Assembly (NCBI GenBank): GCA_016291905.1
Contig: JAEEZS010000071.1
Span: forward strand, 25,601 to 89,600
Direction of reading: 5' to 3'
DNA from: Bacteroidaceae bacterium
GTDB taxonomy: Bacteria > Bacteroidota > Bacteroidia > Bacteroidales > Bacteroidaceae
Length of the DNA stretch: 64,000 nt
The notes beneath the pieces were generated by a model. That model was not told the DNA's origin. It made no database searches and was given only the letters and a program-made list of their open reading frames with translations. Shown here piece after piece: positions 52,592 through 61,176 of this stretch (position 1 is its first letter; every line of letters starts with the position of its first letter). Made by a program: the position numbers and the translations under genes.

Positions 52592-54133
52592 ATGACAGTA
52601 ACAACAGTGATAATTGCAGCCGTAGCCGGCCTTGTAGTGGGCGCCCTTGTGGTGTATCTCATCTTCCTCGTCGGCTCGAAATCGAAGTACAAGGCCGTCA
52701 TCAAAGAGGCGGAAGCCGAGGCCGAAGTAATCAAAAAGAATAAACTCCTTGAAGTGAAGGAGAAATTCCTCAACAAGAAAGCCGAACTGGAGAAGGAAGT
52801 CAATATCCGCAACCAGAAAATCCAGCAGGCTGAAAACCGCATCAAACAGCGCGAGCAGCAGCTCAACCAGCGTCAGGAGGAACTCCAACGTCGTGGAAAG
52901 GAGGCTGATGCCATTCGAGAGAATCTCGACAATCAGTTACAGGTTGTTGAACACCGCAAGGAAGAGCTGGAACACCTGCAACAACAGGAACGCTTGAAGC
53001 TTGAGTCCATCAGCGGCCTTTCTGCTGATCAAGCCAAAGAGCGTCTCGTGGAATCGCTCAAGGAGGAGGCAAAGACAGATGCCGCCTCATACGTCAACGA
53101 AATCATGGAGGAGGCCAAGCTTTCGGCCAATAAAGAAGCCAAACGCATTGTCATCCAGACCATCCAGCGTATCGCTACTGAAACCGCCATAGAAAACAGC
53201 GTTACCGTCTTCCACATTGAGAATGATGAGATGAAGGGACGCATCATCGGACGTGAAGGGCGCAATATCCGTGCACTTGAAGCTGCCTGTGGCGTTGAAA
53301 TCGTTGTTGACGACACCCCCGAGGCTATCGTTATCAGCGGCTTCGACCCCTTGCGCCGTGAGACCGCTCGTCTGGCTCTCCATCAATTGGTTGCTGACGG
53401 ACGTATCCATCCTGCGCGTATCGAGGAAGTCGTCGCCAAGGTACAGAAACAGCTTGAGGAAGAGATTGTCGAAACTGGCAAGCGCACCACCATCGACCTT
53501 GGTGTGCATGGCCTGCATCCCGACCTCATCCGTCTGGTTGGCAAGATGAAATACCGCTCCAGTTATGGCCAAAATCTGCTCCAGCATGCCCGTGAGACAG
53601 CTAATCTCTGTGGCGTCATGGCAGCCGAACTCGGACTTAATCCCAAGAAAGCCAAGCGCGCCGGTCTACTTCATGATATCGGTAAAGTGCCTGACGAGGA
53701 TACCGATCTGCCACACGCCCTTTATGGCATGAAAATTGCTGAGAAGTACAAGGAGAAACCTGACATTTGCAATGCCATCGGTGCCCACCATGATGAGATA
53801 GAAATGAATACCTTGCTGGCTCCTATCGTACAGGCGTGCGATGCTATCAGCGGAGCTCGTCCTGGTGCCCGTCGTGAAATTGCTGAGGCTTATATTAAGC
53901 GCCTCAACGATTTGGAAGACATCGCCATGTCCTATCCGGGCGTTACCAAGACATATGCCATTCAGGCTGGACGTGAGCTCCGCGTTATTGTTGGTGCCGA
54001 CAAGATTGACGATGCCACTACCGAAGCCCTTTCTGGTGAGATTGCCAAGAAAATTCAGGATGAGATGACTTATCCAGGCCAGGTGAAGATTACAGTCATT
54101 CGCGAAGTCCGTTCCGTGGCAGTTGCAAAGTAA
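52592..54133 (+). CDS. rny: Ribonuclease Y
   Basis: Membrane-anchored endoribonuclease that starts mRNA decay. The 513-residue order is standard: N-terminal transmembrane helix ([24 protein letters not shown]), long coiled coil (about 30-195), KH domain ([38 protein letters not shown]), and an HD domain with AGLLHDIGK and GAHHDEIE metal ligands, then a C-terminal domain. Full length and intact. It ends a five-gene series from guaA and is followed by a strong terminator. Confidence 0.95.
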   Translation: MTVTTVIIAAVAGLVVGALVVYLIFLVGSKSKYKAVIKEAEAEAEVIKKNKLLEVKEKFLNKKAELEKEVNIRNQKIQQAENRIKQREQQLNQRQEELQRRGKEADAIRENLDNQLQVVEHRKEELEHLQQQERLKLESISGLSADQAKERLVESLKEEAKTDAASYVNEIMEEAKLSANKEAKRIVIQTIQRIATETAIENSVTVFHIENDEMKGRIIGREGRNIRALEAACGVEIVVDDTPEAIVISGFDPLRRETARLALHQLVADGRIHPARIEEVVAKVQKQLEEEIVETGKRTTIDLGVHGLHPDLIRLVGKMKYRSSYGQNLLQHARETANLCGVMAAELGLNPKKAKRAGLLHDIGKVPDEDTDLPHALYGMKIAEKYKEKPDICNAIGAHHDEIEMNTLLAPIVQACDAISGARPGARREIAEAYIKRLNDLEDIAMSYPGVTKTYAIQAGRELRVIVGADKIDDATTEALSGEIAKKIQDEMTYPGQVKITVIREVRSVAVAK

Positions 54134-54164
54134 TCTTTGACACCTCTTTTGCAAAGAGGAAAAC

Positions 54165-54206
54165 AAACGAAGAAGGGGACGCATTCAGGTGTCCCCTTCT
54201 TCGTTT
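54165..54206 (+). terminator. Terminator after rny
   Basis: 16-bp perfect stem (54165-54180 / 54191-54206), 10-base loop. The sequence after the stem is CCGTAGCG, so the U tract is within the arm (CGTTT). A smaller hairpin CCTCTTTTGCAAAGAGG precedes it at 54143-54159. Confidence 0.75.
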
Positions 54207-54211
54207 CCGTA

Positions 54212-54284
54212 GCGCAGTGTGCTGTGTCGACAACGCACTGCGTCCTTATGCCAGCGCACTGCGTTACGCAGACAGCGTTTGATG
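54212..54284. repeat. 21-bp tandem repeat array F (3 units)
   Basis: Units at 54212, 54233 and 54254, each 21 bp, starting GCGCAGTGTG, ACGCACTGCG and GCGCACTGCG, then GCGTTTGATG, which is the unit start of array B. In the convergent gap between rny and the acyltransferase gene. Confidence 0.8.
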
Positions 54285-54311
54285 TTATTGGTCCGATATT
54301 ATAGTTCGGAA

Positions 54312-55463
54312 TCAGTTCCTATTGTCACAGCTGAGTTGATGGAGAGCAGGGTTTGCGTACATCTCCAGTAGCTTGTGGCGGAGGAAGGGGAGGTCTGGCT
54401 TGTCGAGCTGCACCTTGGCAAGTTGTCCTGCAAGGTATGCTTCGAAAGCTTCACGTTCGGCAGGGGTGTAGTTATTCATTTGAAGGTTCTCTTTTCGCAG
54501 CAAGTCAAGGGCGATGTAGTTCGCGGGGAAGAGCTGGTAACCACGATAGATGGAAGTATCGATGTGGCGGGCAACGGCAGTGAAGAAGTCGGGCTTCGGC
54601 ATGTTATCGGGCAGCGAGTCAAGGAAGTCGTTGATGCAAGGAGCTGCCTGATAGTGGATGCGTCCTTTCCAACCGAAGATGCCAGTACGCATGTTGAGAA
54701 GGTCGTCAGCCTGCGATTTCCGGTAGTTAGGAACATCGCGCTTCAGCTGGAACTCCTGTGCTTTCAGGTAGTCGCACGGGTCGTATTCGTAGCTGATAGC
54801 GAGGGGTGTAAGGTTTAGCTCTTTGAGGCGCTGCTTATTATCACCCGTGCCTGCAATGACGAACATCTTGAGAAGGCTCTCCTGCGTCTCGTCCGTTGAG
54901 TCTTTCGAGCGTCCCTCGCGTTGGGCAATCCAGATGGGCACTCGCTTGACACTGGAGGCATAGTGCATGTAGGCCGAGAGACGTTGGCTGGCATGAAGGA
55001 TATCGTGGATGCCACCCGAGCGAGTGACGATGAAACTACGGTTGATTCGCACTAGTGTCTTTATCCAAGTGTAGATGAGCAAGTTGTCGCCAATGGCAAT
55101 CTCAACAGTGGAGAGTCCTTGCTCGATAAGCAATAGGTCGAGCAAGCCTGAGTCAAGAACAATGTCGCGGTGATTGCTTATATAGGTGTAGTTCTGCTGT
55201 CCGGGAATGGGATTGACAGCGCTGAAGTCACAGCTAAGGCTTGTGGCACAGCGGTCAACAAGACCTTTCAGGAAAGGTCTGCAAAAGGCAGCCTGAAACT
55301 CCATGCAGGTCTTACAGCCACGCATAGTGTGCACGATGTGCTCGAAGGGAATGTCCGGAAAGACGCTTCGAGCGATTTTCTGGAACGAAGGGTCTTGGAC
55401 AAGCTCGTCGTAGGCTGCGGGCAGTTCTTCCGGCTCAAAAGGCCGCATATTAGAGAAGTCCAT
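54312..55463 (-). CDS. PlsC-type glycerolipid acyltransferase
   Basis: A 383-residue acyltransferase of the PlsC/LPLAT superfamily. The HX4D motif is visible in YISNHRDIVLDSGLLDLLL (about residues 96-101) with IAQREGRSKDSTDETQESLLKMF as the second motif. N- and C-terminal extensions make it longer than 1-acylglycerol-3-phosphate acyltransferases of about 250 residues, so the acceptor is uncertain (phospholipid, or another hydroxyl). No transmembrane helix is obvious. It follows ddl with a 1-bp gap as the last gene of the PASTA-rluD-ddl operon. Confidence 0.82.
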   Translation of the reverse strand: MDFSNMRPFEPEELPAAYDELVQDPSFQKIARSVFPDIPFEHIVHTMRGCKTCMEFQAAFCRPFLKGLVDRCATSLSCDFSAVNPIPGQQNYTYISNHRDIVLDSGLLDLLLIEQGLSTVEIAIGDNLLIYTWIKTLVRINRSFIVTRSGGIHDILHASQRLSAYMHYASSVKRVPIWIAQREGRSKDSTDETQESLLKMFVIAGTGDNKQRLKELNLTPLAISYEYDPCDYLKAQEFQLKRDVPNYRKSQADDLLNMRTGIFGWKGRIHYQAAPCINDFLDSLPDNMPKPDFFTAVARHIDTSIYRGYQLFPANYIALDLLRKENLQMNNYTPAEREAFEAYLAGQLAKVQLDKPDLPFLRHKLLEMYANPALHQLSCDNRN

Positions 55464-55464
55464 A

Positions 55465-56439
55465 TCAGAAAGAATCTTCGATGATGTCGGTGAGGACGTC
55501 CTTGATGTCGAGGCCTGCTGCGCGGATTTGCTGGGGAATGAAGCTGGTGGCGGTCATGCCGGGCGTAGTGTTGATTTCAAGGAGATTGAGCTTCTCGCCC
55601 TCGGTGATGATGTAGTCGATGCGAATGATGCCGCGACAGGAGAGGATGTCGTAGATGGCGGAGGTAAGTTGGCGAACGCGTTCGGCAGTCTCCTCAGGGA
55701 TACGGGCTGGGGTGATTTCGCTGACACGACCGTTGTATTTGGCGTCATAATCGAAGAACTCGTCCTCGCTTACTACTTCCGTGATAGGAAAAACAACGCT
55801 TTTTTTCCGTGTCTTATAGCAACCACAGGTGATTTCGGTACCTTCCATGAAGGCTTCCACCATTACTTCGTCGGCTTCTTTCAGGGCCTCGGCAATGGCA
55901 GGTTGAATCTGTTCGCGTGTTTTGACTTTGGTGGTGCCAAAGCTGCTGCCACCGCAGGAAGGCTTGATGAAGCAGGGCAGGCCGATGCGACTGATAATGT
56001 CGTCATCCGTGACATTGCTTCCCCGCTTCAACGTGAGCGACTCTGCCACACGCACACCGAAACTGCGCAGGTATTGGTTGAGGACGAACTTGTTGAACGT
56101 CATGGCAGAAATGAGGGGCGTGCAGGTAGAGTAGGGGAGACGGATGAGCTCGAAATAGCTCTCGAGCAGACCGTTTTCACCTGGCGTGCCATGGATAGTG
56201 ATGTAGGCGTAATCGAAGCGGATGTGCTGTCCGGCGTACTCAAAACTGAAGTCGTTACGGTCAATGGGGGCTGTGCTACCATCGGGCAGCTGGACGTGCC
56301 AATCGGTACCGTGGATGACAACGGTCCAGAGGTCGTAACGCTCTTTATCCATAAAAGAGTTAAGACCTTCGGCCGAACGGAGGGAAACGTGGTATTCGGA
56401 GGAATCGCCTCCGGCTACAATGGCGATAGTTCGTTTCAT
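55465..56439 (-). CDS. ddl: D-alanine--D-alanine ligase
   Basis: ATP-grasp ligase making D-Ala-D-Ala for peptidoglycan. The 324-residue chain has the N-terminal IVAGGDSSEYHVSLRSAEGL (HEVSLRS-type motif), the ITIHGTPGENGLLESYFEL segment, CFIKPSCGGSSFGTTKV, EVMVEAFMEGTEITCGCY, and the metal-binding end NLLEINTTPGMTATSFIPQQIRAAG. A complete enzyme. It lies in the operon between rluD and the acyltransferase. The location next to a PASTA protein gene fits cell-envelope synthesis. Confidence 0.95.
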   Translation of the reverse strand: MKRTIAIVAGGDSSEYHVSLRSAEGLNSFMDKERYDLWTVVIHGTDWHVQLPDGSTAPIDRNDFSFEYAGQHIRFDYAYITIHGTPGENGLLESYFELIRLPYSTCTPLISAMTFNKFVLNQYLRSFGVRVAESLTLKRGSNVTDDDIISRIGLPCFIKPSCGGSSFGTTKVKTREQIQPAIAEALKEADEVMVEAFMEGTEITCGCYKTRKKSVVFPITEVVSEDEFFDYDAKYNGRVSEITPARIPEETAERVRQLTSAIYDILSCRGIIRIDYIITEGEKLNLLEINTTPGMTATSFIPQQIRAAGLDIKDVLTDIIEDSF

Positions 56440-56482
56440 GGGAGTAGGGGATTTATCGAAATATTCGTAATAATCGGATTAA

Positions 56483-57613
56483 TCAGAGGATATTATTCGA
56501 AGCAAAGTCTCCACGATGGGAGATGTAGTTGCGCCAGCGGTCGAGGAGGATTGTCATGTCATTGGGGAGGGAAGAGTTAAAAAACATCTCCTCACCCGTG
56601 CGAGGATGGACGAACCCAAGTGTACGGGCATGAAGCGCCTGACGCGGACAGACATCGAAACAGCCTTGCACAAACTGCCGGTAACTGCCGGAGGGTGTTC
56701 CTTTAAGGATTTCATTACCGCCATAGCGCTCGTCGTTGAAGAGCGGATGCCCGATGTACTTCATGTGAACGCGGATCTGGTGCGTGCGACCGGTTTCCAG
56801 TTGGCACTGCACGAGGGTGACGTAGCCGAGACGTTCAAGTACTGTGTAGTGGGTGACGGCGTGCTTGCCAATGGCTGGGTCGTCGTAGGTGGTGAAGCGC
56901 TGGCGGTCGTGGATATCACGTGCAATCTGTGTGCGGATGGTTCCTGTGTCTTCATCAATCAGCCCCCAGACAAGAGCGTTATACTGGCGTTTGGTGGTCT
57001 TTTCGAAAAACTGTTTGCCGAGTGAGGTCTTGGCGTCTGCTGTCTTTGCGACGACAAGCAGGCCACTAGTGTCCTTATCAATACGGTGTACAAGACCCAC
57101 TTCGGGGTTATTGGGGTCGTAGTCAGGATTGTCTTTCAGATGCCAAGCAAGGGCGTTGACGAGAGTACCTTCCCAGTTACCGACGCCCGGGTGGACACAC
57201 ATGCCTGCGGGCTTGTTGATGACCATGAGGTCGTCGTCTTCATAGACGATGTCTAGTGGAATATTCTCTGGGTCGATGTTTCCCTCGTAACGAGGGCGGT
57301 CCATCATGACGGTGATGACATCGCAAGGCTTGATGCGGTAATTATTCTTAACGGGCTTGTCGTTTACGCGAATGAGGCCTGCTTCTGCCGCCTTTTGGAT
57401 GCGATTTCGTGACGTTCCGGGGATGTGAGTAAAGAGGTATTTATCGATGCGAACTTGCTCTTGCCCCTTGTCGACGGTTAGGCGGTAGTGCTCAAAAAGC
57501 CCCGAATCCTCGTCGAGGGCGTCGTTGAGGTCATCCTCGTCGAGGTCGTCGGAGGCTTCAGGAAGCAAACCCACCGCTAACAGTTCGTCGTCAATCTCAT
57601 CAAAACCAGTCAT
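56483..57613 (-). CDS. Ribosomal large subunit pseudouridine synthase (RluD type)
   Basis: Pseudouridine synthase of the RluA/RluD family, modifying 23S rRNA uridines. After an acidic N-terminal stretch (about 1-35) there is an S4-like RNA-binding domain (QEQVRIDKYLFTHIPGTSRNRIQKAAEAGLIRVNDKPV) and the catalytic domain with VGLVHRIDKDTSGLLVVAKT (HRLD motif, catalytic Asp). A C-terminal part has ALHARTLGFVHP. The ATG at 57613 is used; the TTG at 57619 is an alternative. It overlaps the PASTA gene by 14 bp. RluD is the likely specific orthologue but RluA-type specificity cannot be excluded. Confidence 0.88.
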   Translation of the reverse strand: MTGFDEIDDELLAVGLLPEASDDLDEDDLNDALDEDSGLFEHYRLTVDKGQEQVRIDKYLFTHIPGTSRNRIQKAAEAGLIRVNDKPVKNNYRIKPCDVITVMMDRPRYEGNIDPENIPLDIVYEDDDLMVINKPAGMCVHPGVGNWEGTLVNALAWHLKDNPDYDPNNPEVGLVHRIDKDTSGLLVVAKTADAKTSLGKQFFEKTTKRQYNALVWGLIDEDTGTIRTQIARDIHDRQRFTTYDDPAIGKHAVTHYTVLERLGYVTLVQCQLETGRTHQIRVHMKYIGHPLFNDERYGGNEILKGTPSGSYRQFVQGCFDVCPRQALHARTLGFVHPRTGEEMFFNSSLPNDMTILLDRWRNYISHRGDFASNNIL

Positions 57614-58214
57614 CGTCAACTACTGGTTCGGGTTTCTTCTCCTCTTCTTTTTCACCGTTGCCGACAACAAGGGTGATGGCAGCACCTTCAGGCACAAGGT
57701 CGCCGCCGTGCATCTCTTGTCCGTTGTAGCGCATTTTATAGACCCAGTCGGCCTCGCCGCGGATGGTGTCGTTGGGTGTTAGGGTGAATCCGGCAGCGCG
57801 AAGTTGCGACGTAGCCTGACGGAGCGAACTGTTGTCGGCAATGTCGGGTAGGGCTACCATAGGTTCGTTGCCAGAGCTGAGTGTCAGGTAGATGACACGT
57901 CCGCGCTTAACCTTGGCATCGGCTTCAGGACGTTGGTCAACGACCACACCTGCTGGAACATCCTTGACATACGTCTTGTCATAGGAAACGCCTCTCAGTT
58001 TCTTGGCCTGCAATGCAGCAATGGCATCGTGTTCGTCAATGCCTGTCACGTTAGGCACTAGAATGGCCTTCCCGTGCTGCGTGTAGGAGCTTATCCAGCG
58101 GAATGTGAGAAAGATGGCCAGTATGACCACCAGCAGCATGGCAGCAATGTTTATCCAGAAGACATTACGCTTCATGGGCTTTTTTTCCTTGGGAGATGAT
58201 TTTTCCTTTTCCAT
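57600..58214 (-). CDS. PASTA-domain membrane protein
   Basis: A 204-residue single-pass inner-membrane protein: a short Lys-rich cytoplasmic tail, a transmembrane helix at about residues 18-40 (NVFWINIAAMLLVVILAIFLTF), and PASTA-type domains (ILVPNVTGIDEHDAIAALQAKKL, then VALPDIADNSSLRQATSQLRAAGF), ending in an acidic tail (VVDDDWF). PASTA domains bind muropeptides or beta-lactams in kinases and PBPs; this one has no kinase. It starts the operon with rluD, ddl and the acyltransferase, and a -7 match (TACCTTTG) lies on the minus strand near 58250-58243. Confidence 0.85.
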   Translation of the reverse strand: MEKEKSSPKEKKPMKRNVFWINIAAMLLVVILAIFLTFRWISSYTQHGKAILVPNVTGIDEHDAIAALQAKKLRGVSYDKTYVKDVPAGVVVDQRPEADAKVKRGRVIYLTLSSGNEPMVALPDIADNSSLRQATSQLRAAGFTLTPNDTIRGEADWVYKMRYNGQEMHGGDLVPEGAAITLVVGNGEKEEEKKPEPVVDDDWF

Positions 58215-58270
58215 TTTGGGTACAAATAAACGAATGGGGGAGCAAAGGTAGGCATTTATTTATAAAAAAA

Positions 58271-58300
58271 GAAGTAATGGCCCCAAAAAACCATTACTTC
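58271..58300 (-). terminator. Terminator of rpmH
   Basis: 10-bp stem GAAGTAATGG/CCATTACTTC (58271-58280, 58291-58300), followed on the minus strand by a run of seven U (58270-58264). It separates rpmH from the PASTA operon. Confidence 0.88.
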
Positions 58301-58336
58301 ATCTCTCGGACGCCCCGACTGGGGACTTCCCGCGGA

Positions 58337-58504
58337 TTACTTCTTGTTGCGTACTCCGTTGAATTCGTCTGAGATAGTCAGTTTCTTGCGGCCTTTGGCA
58401 CGACGTGCGGCCAGTACTCGGCGACCGTTGGCGGTGGCCATTCTCTCACGGAATCCGTGCTTGTTCTTTCTCTTTCTCAGAGAGGGCTGAAATGTCCTTT
58501 TCAT
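58337..58504 (-). CDS. rpmH: 50S ribosomal protein L34
   Basis: A 55-residue, strongly basic ribosomal protein of the large subunit, below the usual ORF-calling size. It begins [22 protein letters not shown] and continues [20 protein letters not shown], the standard L34 sequence, with a short C-terminal extension ([13 protein letters not shown]) beyond the typical 44-46 residues. It has a consensus promoter on the minus strand and a strong terminator. In many bacteria rpmH sits with rnpA and dnaA; here it is separate, between efp and the PASTA operon. Confidence 0.96.
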   Translation of the reverse strand: MKRTFQPSLRKRKNKHGFRERMATANGRRVLAARRAKGRKKLTISDEFNGVRNKK

Positions 58505-58551
58505 ATTCTTATCTTTTGATTATTGTTCTCTCAATTCCTCAATTTGGGCTG

Positions 58552-58583
58552 CAAAATTAGAGCCTTTTTTTGGAATAGCCAAA
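58552..58583 (-). promoter_or_regulatory. Promoter of rpmH
   Basis: Minus-strand TTTG at 58583-58580, 20-bp spacer, TAATTTTG at 58559-58552; 48 bp before the rpmH start. Confidence 0.72.
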
Positions 58584-58609
58584 ATTCCATGCGTTTTTTT
58601 CGTGTTTTT

Positions 58610-58641
58610 TTTGTTTTTTTCTCCCAAAAGGCTTATTTTTG
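58610..58641 (+). promoter_or_regulatory. Promoter of efp
   Basis: TTTG at 58610-58613, 20-bp spacer, TATTTTTG at 58634-58641; 51 bp before the efp start. Confidence 0.7.
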
Positions 58642-58691
58642 TAGCCGTTTTTCAGGAAGAATTCATCATTAACATTTAAAATCGATAAATT

Positions 58692-59258
58692 ATGATTCTT
58701 TGTCAAGACATTAAAATCGGCACTTGCATCGACTTGGAGGGCCAGCTTTATTTCTGCATCGACTTCCTGCACGTGAAGCCCGGCAAGGGTAACACTTTTG
58801 TGCGCACGAAGCTGAAGAACGTTGTCAACGGCCGTGTGCTGGAGCGTACGTTCCAGATTGGTTTCAAACTTAATGACGTCCGTGTTGAGCGTCGTCCTTA
58901 TCAGTATCTCTACAAAGATGACATGGGCTACGTGCTTATGAATCAGGAGACCTTCGAGCAGATTACCCTCAACGGCGATGTTATCACCGGCGTGGAATAC
59001 CTGAAGGAAGGTATGGAAATCGAGGTCGTCACCAATGCAACCACAGGCGACGTGCTCTTTGGCGAGCTGCCCATCAAGGTAGTGCTTCAGGTGACCTACA
59101 CCGAGCCTGGCCTTAAGGGCGATACTGCTACGAACACGCTGAAGCCAGCTAAGTTGGAAACCGGCACCGAGGTTCGCGTACCTCTTTTTATTAATGAGGG
59201 CGAATTTGTCGAAATTGACACCCGCGACGGCTCCTATGTCGGCCGTGTGAAAGCCTGA
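58692..59258 (+). CDS. efp: Elongation factor P
   Basis: Translation factor that rescues ribosomes at polyproline stretches. The 188-residue protein has the three beta domains of the family; the tip loop carries [13 protein letters not shown] with Lys32 at the position that is modified in many bacteria. In domain II and [17 protein letters not shown] and the end [18 protein letters not shown] match. No EpmA/EpmB or YmfI modification gene is present in the window. A strong intrinsic terminator follows, before radC. Confidence 0.95.
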   Translation: MILCQDIKIGTCIDLEGQLYFCIDFLHVKPGKGNTFVRTKLKNVVNGRVLERTFQIGFKLNDVRVERRPYQYLYKDDMGYVLMNQETFEQITLNGDVITGVEYLKEGMEIEVVTNATTGDVLFGELPIKVVLQVTYTEPGLKGDTATNTLKPAKLETGTEVRVPLFINEGEFVEIDTRDGSYVGRVKA

Positions 59259-59283
59259 TTCATTGGCTATCGTGTGAAAGAAA

Positions 59284-59313
59284 CAAGCCTTGTTTTCGCA
59301 AAAACAAGGCTTG
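59284..59313 (+). terminator. Terminator after efp
   Basis: 13-bp perfect stem (59284-59296 / 59301-59313) with a 4-base loop, followed by ATTTTAT. The radC start lies only 17 bp beyond, so radC may depend on read-through or a separate start. Confidence 0.85.
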
Positions 59314-59330
59314 ATTTTATCCAAACAGGG

Positions 59331-60017
59331 ATGAACGAAAAGCTGAACATTAACCAGTGGGCTGAGGACGACCGTCCGCGCGAGAAGATGATGCGTCACG
59401 GTGCTGCTGCGCTCTCTAATGCCGAACTGTTAGCTATCCTCATCGGCTCGGGCAATACGCAGGAGGATGCCGTCTCGCTCATGCAGCGCGTGCTGAAGGA
59501 TTGCGATGACAGTCTTATCCGGTTGGGACGCATGTCGATGGAAGAACTGACGGAGTTCCCTGGCATCGGTCCCGCCAAGGCCATCAGTATCCTGGCTGCC
59601 TGCGAATTGGGCAACCGCCGTGTCATGGATCGCATAGAGCAGCCTACCATCAAGTCAGCCAAGCAAGTCTACGAATACTACTATCCGCTCCTTTGCGACG
59701 AGGCTGCCGAATACAGCTATGCCTTGCTGCTAAATCAGGCTTCGCGCGTTATTAAAAGCTCGCTCATCGGTAAGGGCGGATTGTCGGAAACGCTGGTCGA
59801 TATACGGATTGTCTTGCGCGAGGCCTTGCTCAACAAAGCCTCCAGCTTTATCCTTTGTCACAACCATCCGGGCGGCAGCCTTCGTCCCAGCCGTCAGGAC
59901 GACCAGTTGACCTCGCGCCTCAGCGAGGCTGCCAAGCTTATGGACATCCGCCTTATCGACCACGTCATTTTTACTGCCTCGGGTTACTACAGCTATGCCG
60001 ACGAAGGGAGAATATAG
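59331..60017 (+). CDS. radC: RadC-type JAB-domain protein
   Basis: A 228-residue protein with an N-terminal helix-hairpin-helix region (ELLAILIGSGNTQEDAVSLMQ...ELTEFPGIGPAKAISILAACELG) and a C-terminal JAB/MPN domain with the metal motif FILCHNHPGGSLRPSRQDDQLT (HxH-x7-S-x2-D). RadC proteins were once named for DNA repair; their true function remains unsettled, and related JAB proteins occur in mobile elements. Here it lies among housekeeping genes. The start ATG at 59331 excludes the terminator sequence that a longer frame from 59274 would translate. DUF59 follows after 7 bp. Confidence 0.92.
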   Translation: MNEKLNINQWAEDDRPREKMMRHGAAALSNAELLAILIGSGNTQEDAVSLMQRVLKDCDDSLIRLGRMSMEELTEFPGIGPAKAISILAACELGNRRVMDRIEQPTIKSAKQVYEYYYPLLCDEAAEYSYALLLNQASRVIKSSLIGKGGLSETLVDIRIVLREALLNKASSFILCHNHPGGSLRPSRQDDQLTSRLSEAAKLMDIRLIDHVIFTASGYYSYADEGRI

Positions 60018-60024
60018 AAAAACC

Positions 60025-60351
60025 ATGTCAGAAGAAGAGAAATATCAGTTGGAAGAACGCATCGTCGAGGTGCTGAAGACCGTCTACGATCCTGAAATCC
60101 CCGTCAATATCTACGACTTGGGGCTTATCTACCGCATTGAAGTGCAGGAGGACGCCCGCGTGGAAATTGACATGACCTTCACGGCTCCTAACTGCCCTGC
60201 GGCCGACTTTATCATGGAGGACGTGCGGCTGCGCGTCGAGGGCGTCAGTGGCGTCACATCGGCCACGGTTAACCTTGTCTTTGAGCCCGAATGGAACAAG
60301 GACATGATGACTGACGAGGCAAAGCTCGAACTCGGCTTTGATGTTGAATGA
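60025..60351 (+). CDS. DUF59/MIP18 family protein (SufT-like)
   Basis: A 108-residue protein of the MIP18/DUF59 family involved in iron-sulfur cluster maturation (SufT, PaaD-like). The signature VLKTVYDPEIPVNIYDLGLIYRIEV, then MTFTAPNCPAADFIMEDV with the conserved Cys, and GVTSATVNLVFEPEW are clear. It starts 7 bp after radC and is 35 bp before lpxH; the chain of close genes suggests a common transcript. A specific target is not indicated. Confidence 0.9.
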   Translation: MSEEEKYQLEERIVEVLKTVYDPEIPVNIYDLGLIYRIEVQEDARVEIDMTFTAPNCPAADFIMEDVRLRVEGVSGVTSATVNLVFEPEWNKDMMTDEAKLELGFDVE

Positions 60352-60386
60352 TTGTGAACGAATGACTAACCGTAAATGATTATCCC

Positions 60387-61151
60387 ATGTTGATCTACTT
60401 TCTTTCCGATGCCCATCTCGGCTGTCGTGCTCTCCGTTGGAACCGCACGCGTGAGCGTCGTCTCGTCCGTTTTCTCGACAGCATCAAGACGAAGGCCACG
60501 GCCGTCTATCTGCTGGGCGACATGTTCGACTATTGGTTTGAATACCGTCAGGTGGTACCCAAGGGGCATGTGCGCTTTCTGGGCAAGATCGCCGAACTTA
60601 CCGACAGAGGCGTCGAGGTTCACTTCTTCATTGGCAATCACGACATCTGGTGCCACAACTACCTGAAGCGCGAGTGCGGCGTCATCATGCACTACGAGCC
60701 CTACACGGTAGAAATCGAAGGCAAGGTTTTCTACATGGCTCATGGCGACGGGTTGGGCGACGAGGGCGACAAGAAGTTCCGCTTCCTGCGTCGCCTGTTC
60801 CACAGCCGTTTCTGCCAGCGGGCGTTCTATCTGCTCCACCCCGACTGGAGCGTGCGCCTCGGCCTGAAATGGGCAGCCAACAGCCGTCGCAAGCGCGACA
60901 GCGAGGGCGAGCCTGCCTATAAGGGAGAGGAAAACGAGCCACTGGTTGTTTTTTCAAAGAACTACTTGGCTTCTCATCCCGAAATCAACTATTTCCTCTA
61001 CGGTCATCGCCACATCGAGCTTGACCTCCCCCTCAGCGACGAATGTCGTATGCTCATCCTCGGTGATTGGGTGGAAAAGTTCACCTTCGCCACCTTCGAC
61101 GGACGTGAGCTTACCATGCAGCGCTACCTGGAAGGTGAGACTCGCCCCTAA
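60387..61151 (+). CDS. lpxH: UDP-2,3-diacylglucosamine diphosphatase
   Basis: Metallophosphoesterase of lipid A synthesis that hydrolyses UDP-2,3-diacylglucosamine to lipid X. The 254-residue protein carries FLSDAHLG (D8, H10), LLGDMFDYWF (second Asp), FIGNHDIW (Asn-His-Asp), AHGD and YGHRHIE metal ligands in order. The capped LpxH-specific segment between is present (FRRLFHSRFCQRAFYLLHPDW). A complete enzyme. It lies upstream of an outer-membrane barrel gene, fitting envelope synthesis. Confidence 0.92.
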   Translation: MLIYFLSDAHLGCRALRWNRTRERRLVRFLDSIKTKATAVYLLGDMFDYWFEYRQVVPKGHVRFLGKIAELTDRGVEVHFFIGNHDIWCHNYLKRECGVIMHYEPYTVEIEGKVFYMAHGDGLGDEGDKKFRFLRRLFHSRFCQRAFYLLHPDWSVRLGLKWAANSRRKRDSEGEPAYKGEENEPLVVFSKNYLASHPEINYFLYGHRHIELDLPLSDECRMLILGDWVEKFTFATFDGRELTMQRYLEGETRP

Positions 61152-61176
61152 TACGCATATTTTAATAAGGAATAAT

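Noticed and set aside
55528..56580. 350-residue plus-strand frame opposite ddl
   Set aside because: Shadow of ddl; composition typical of an antisense frame.
59274..59330. Longer radC start at 59274
   Set aside because: The added residues are encoded by the efp terminator hairpin.
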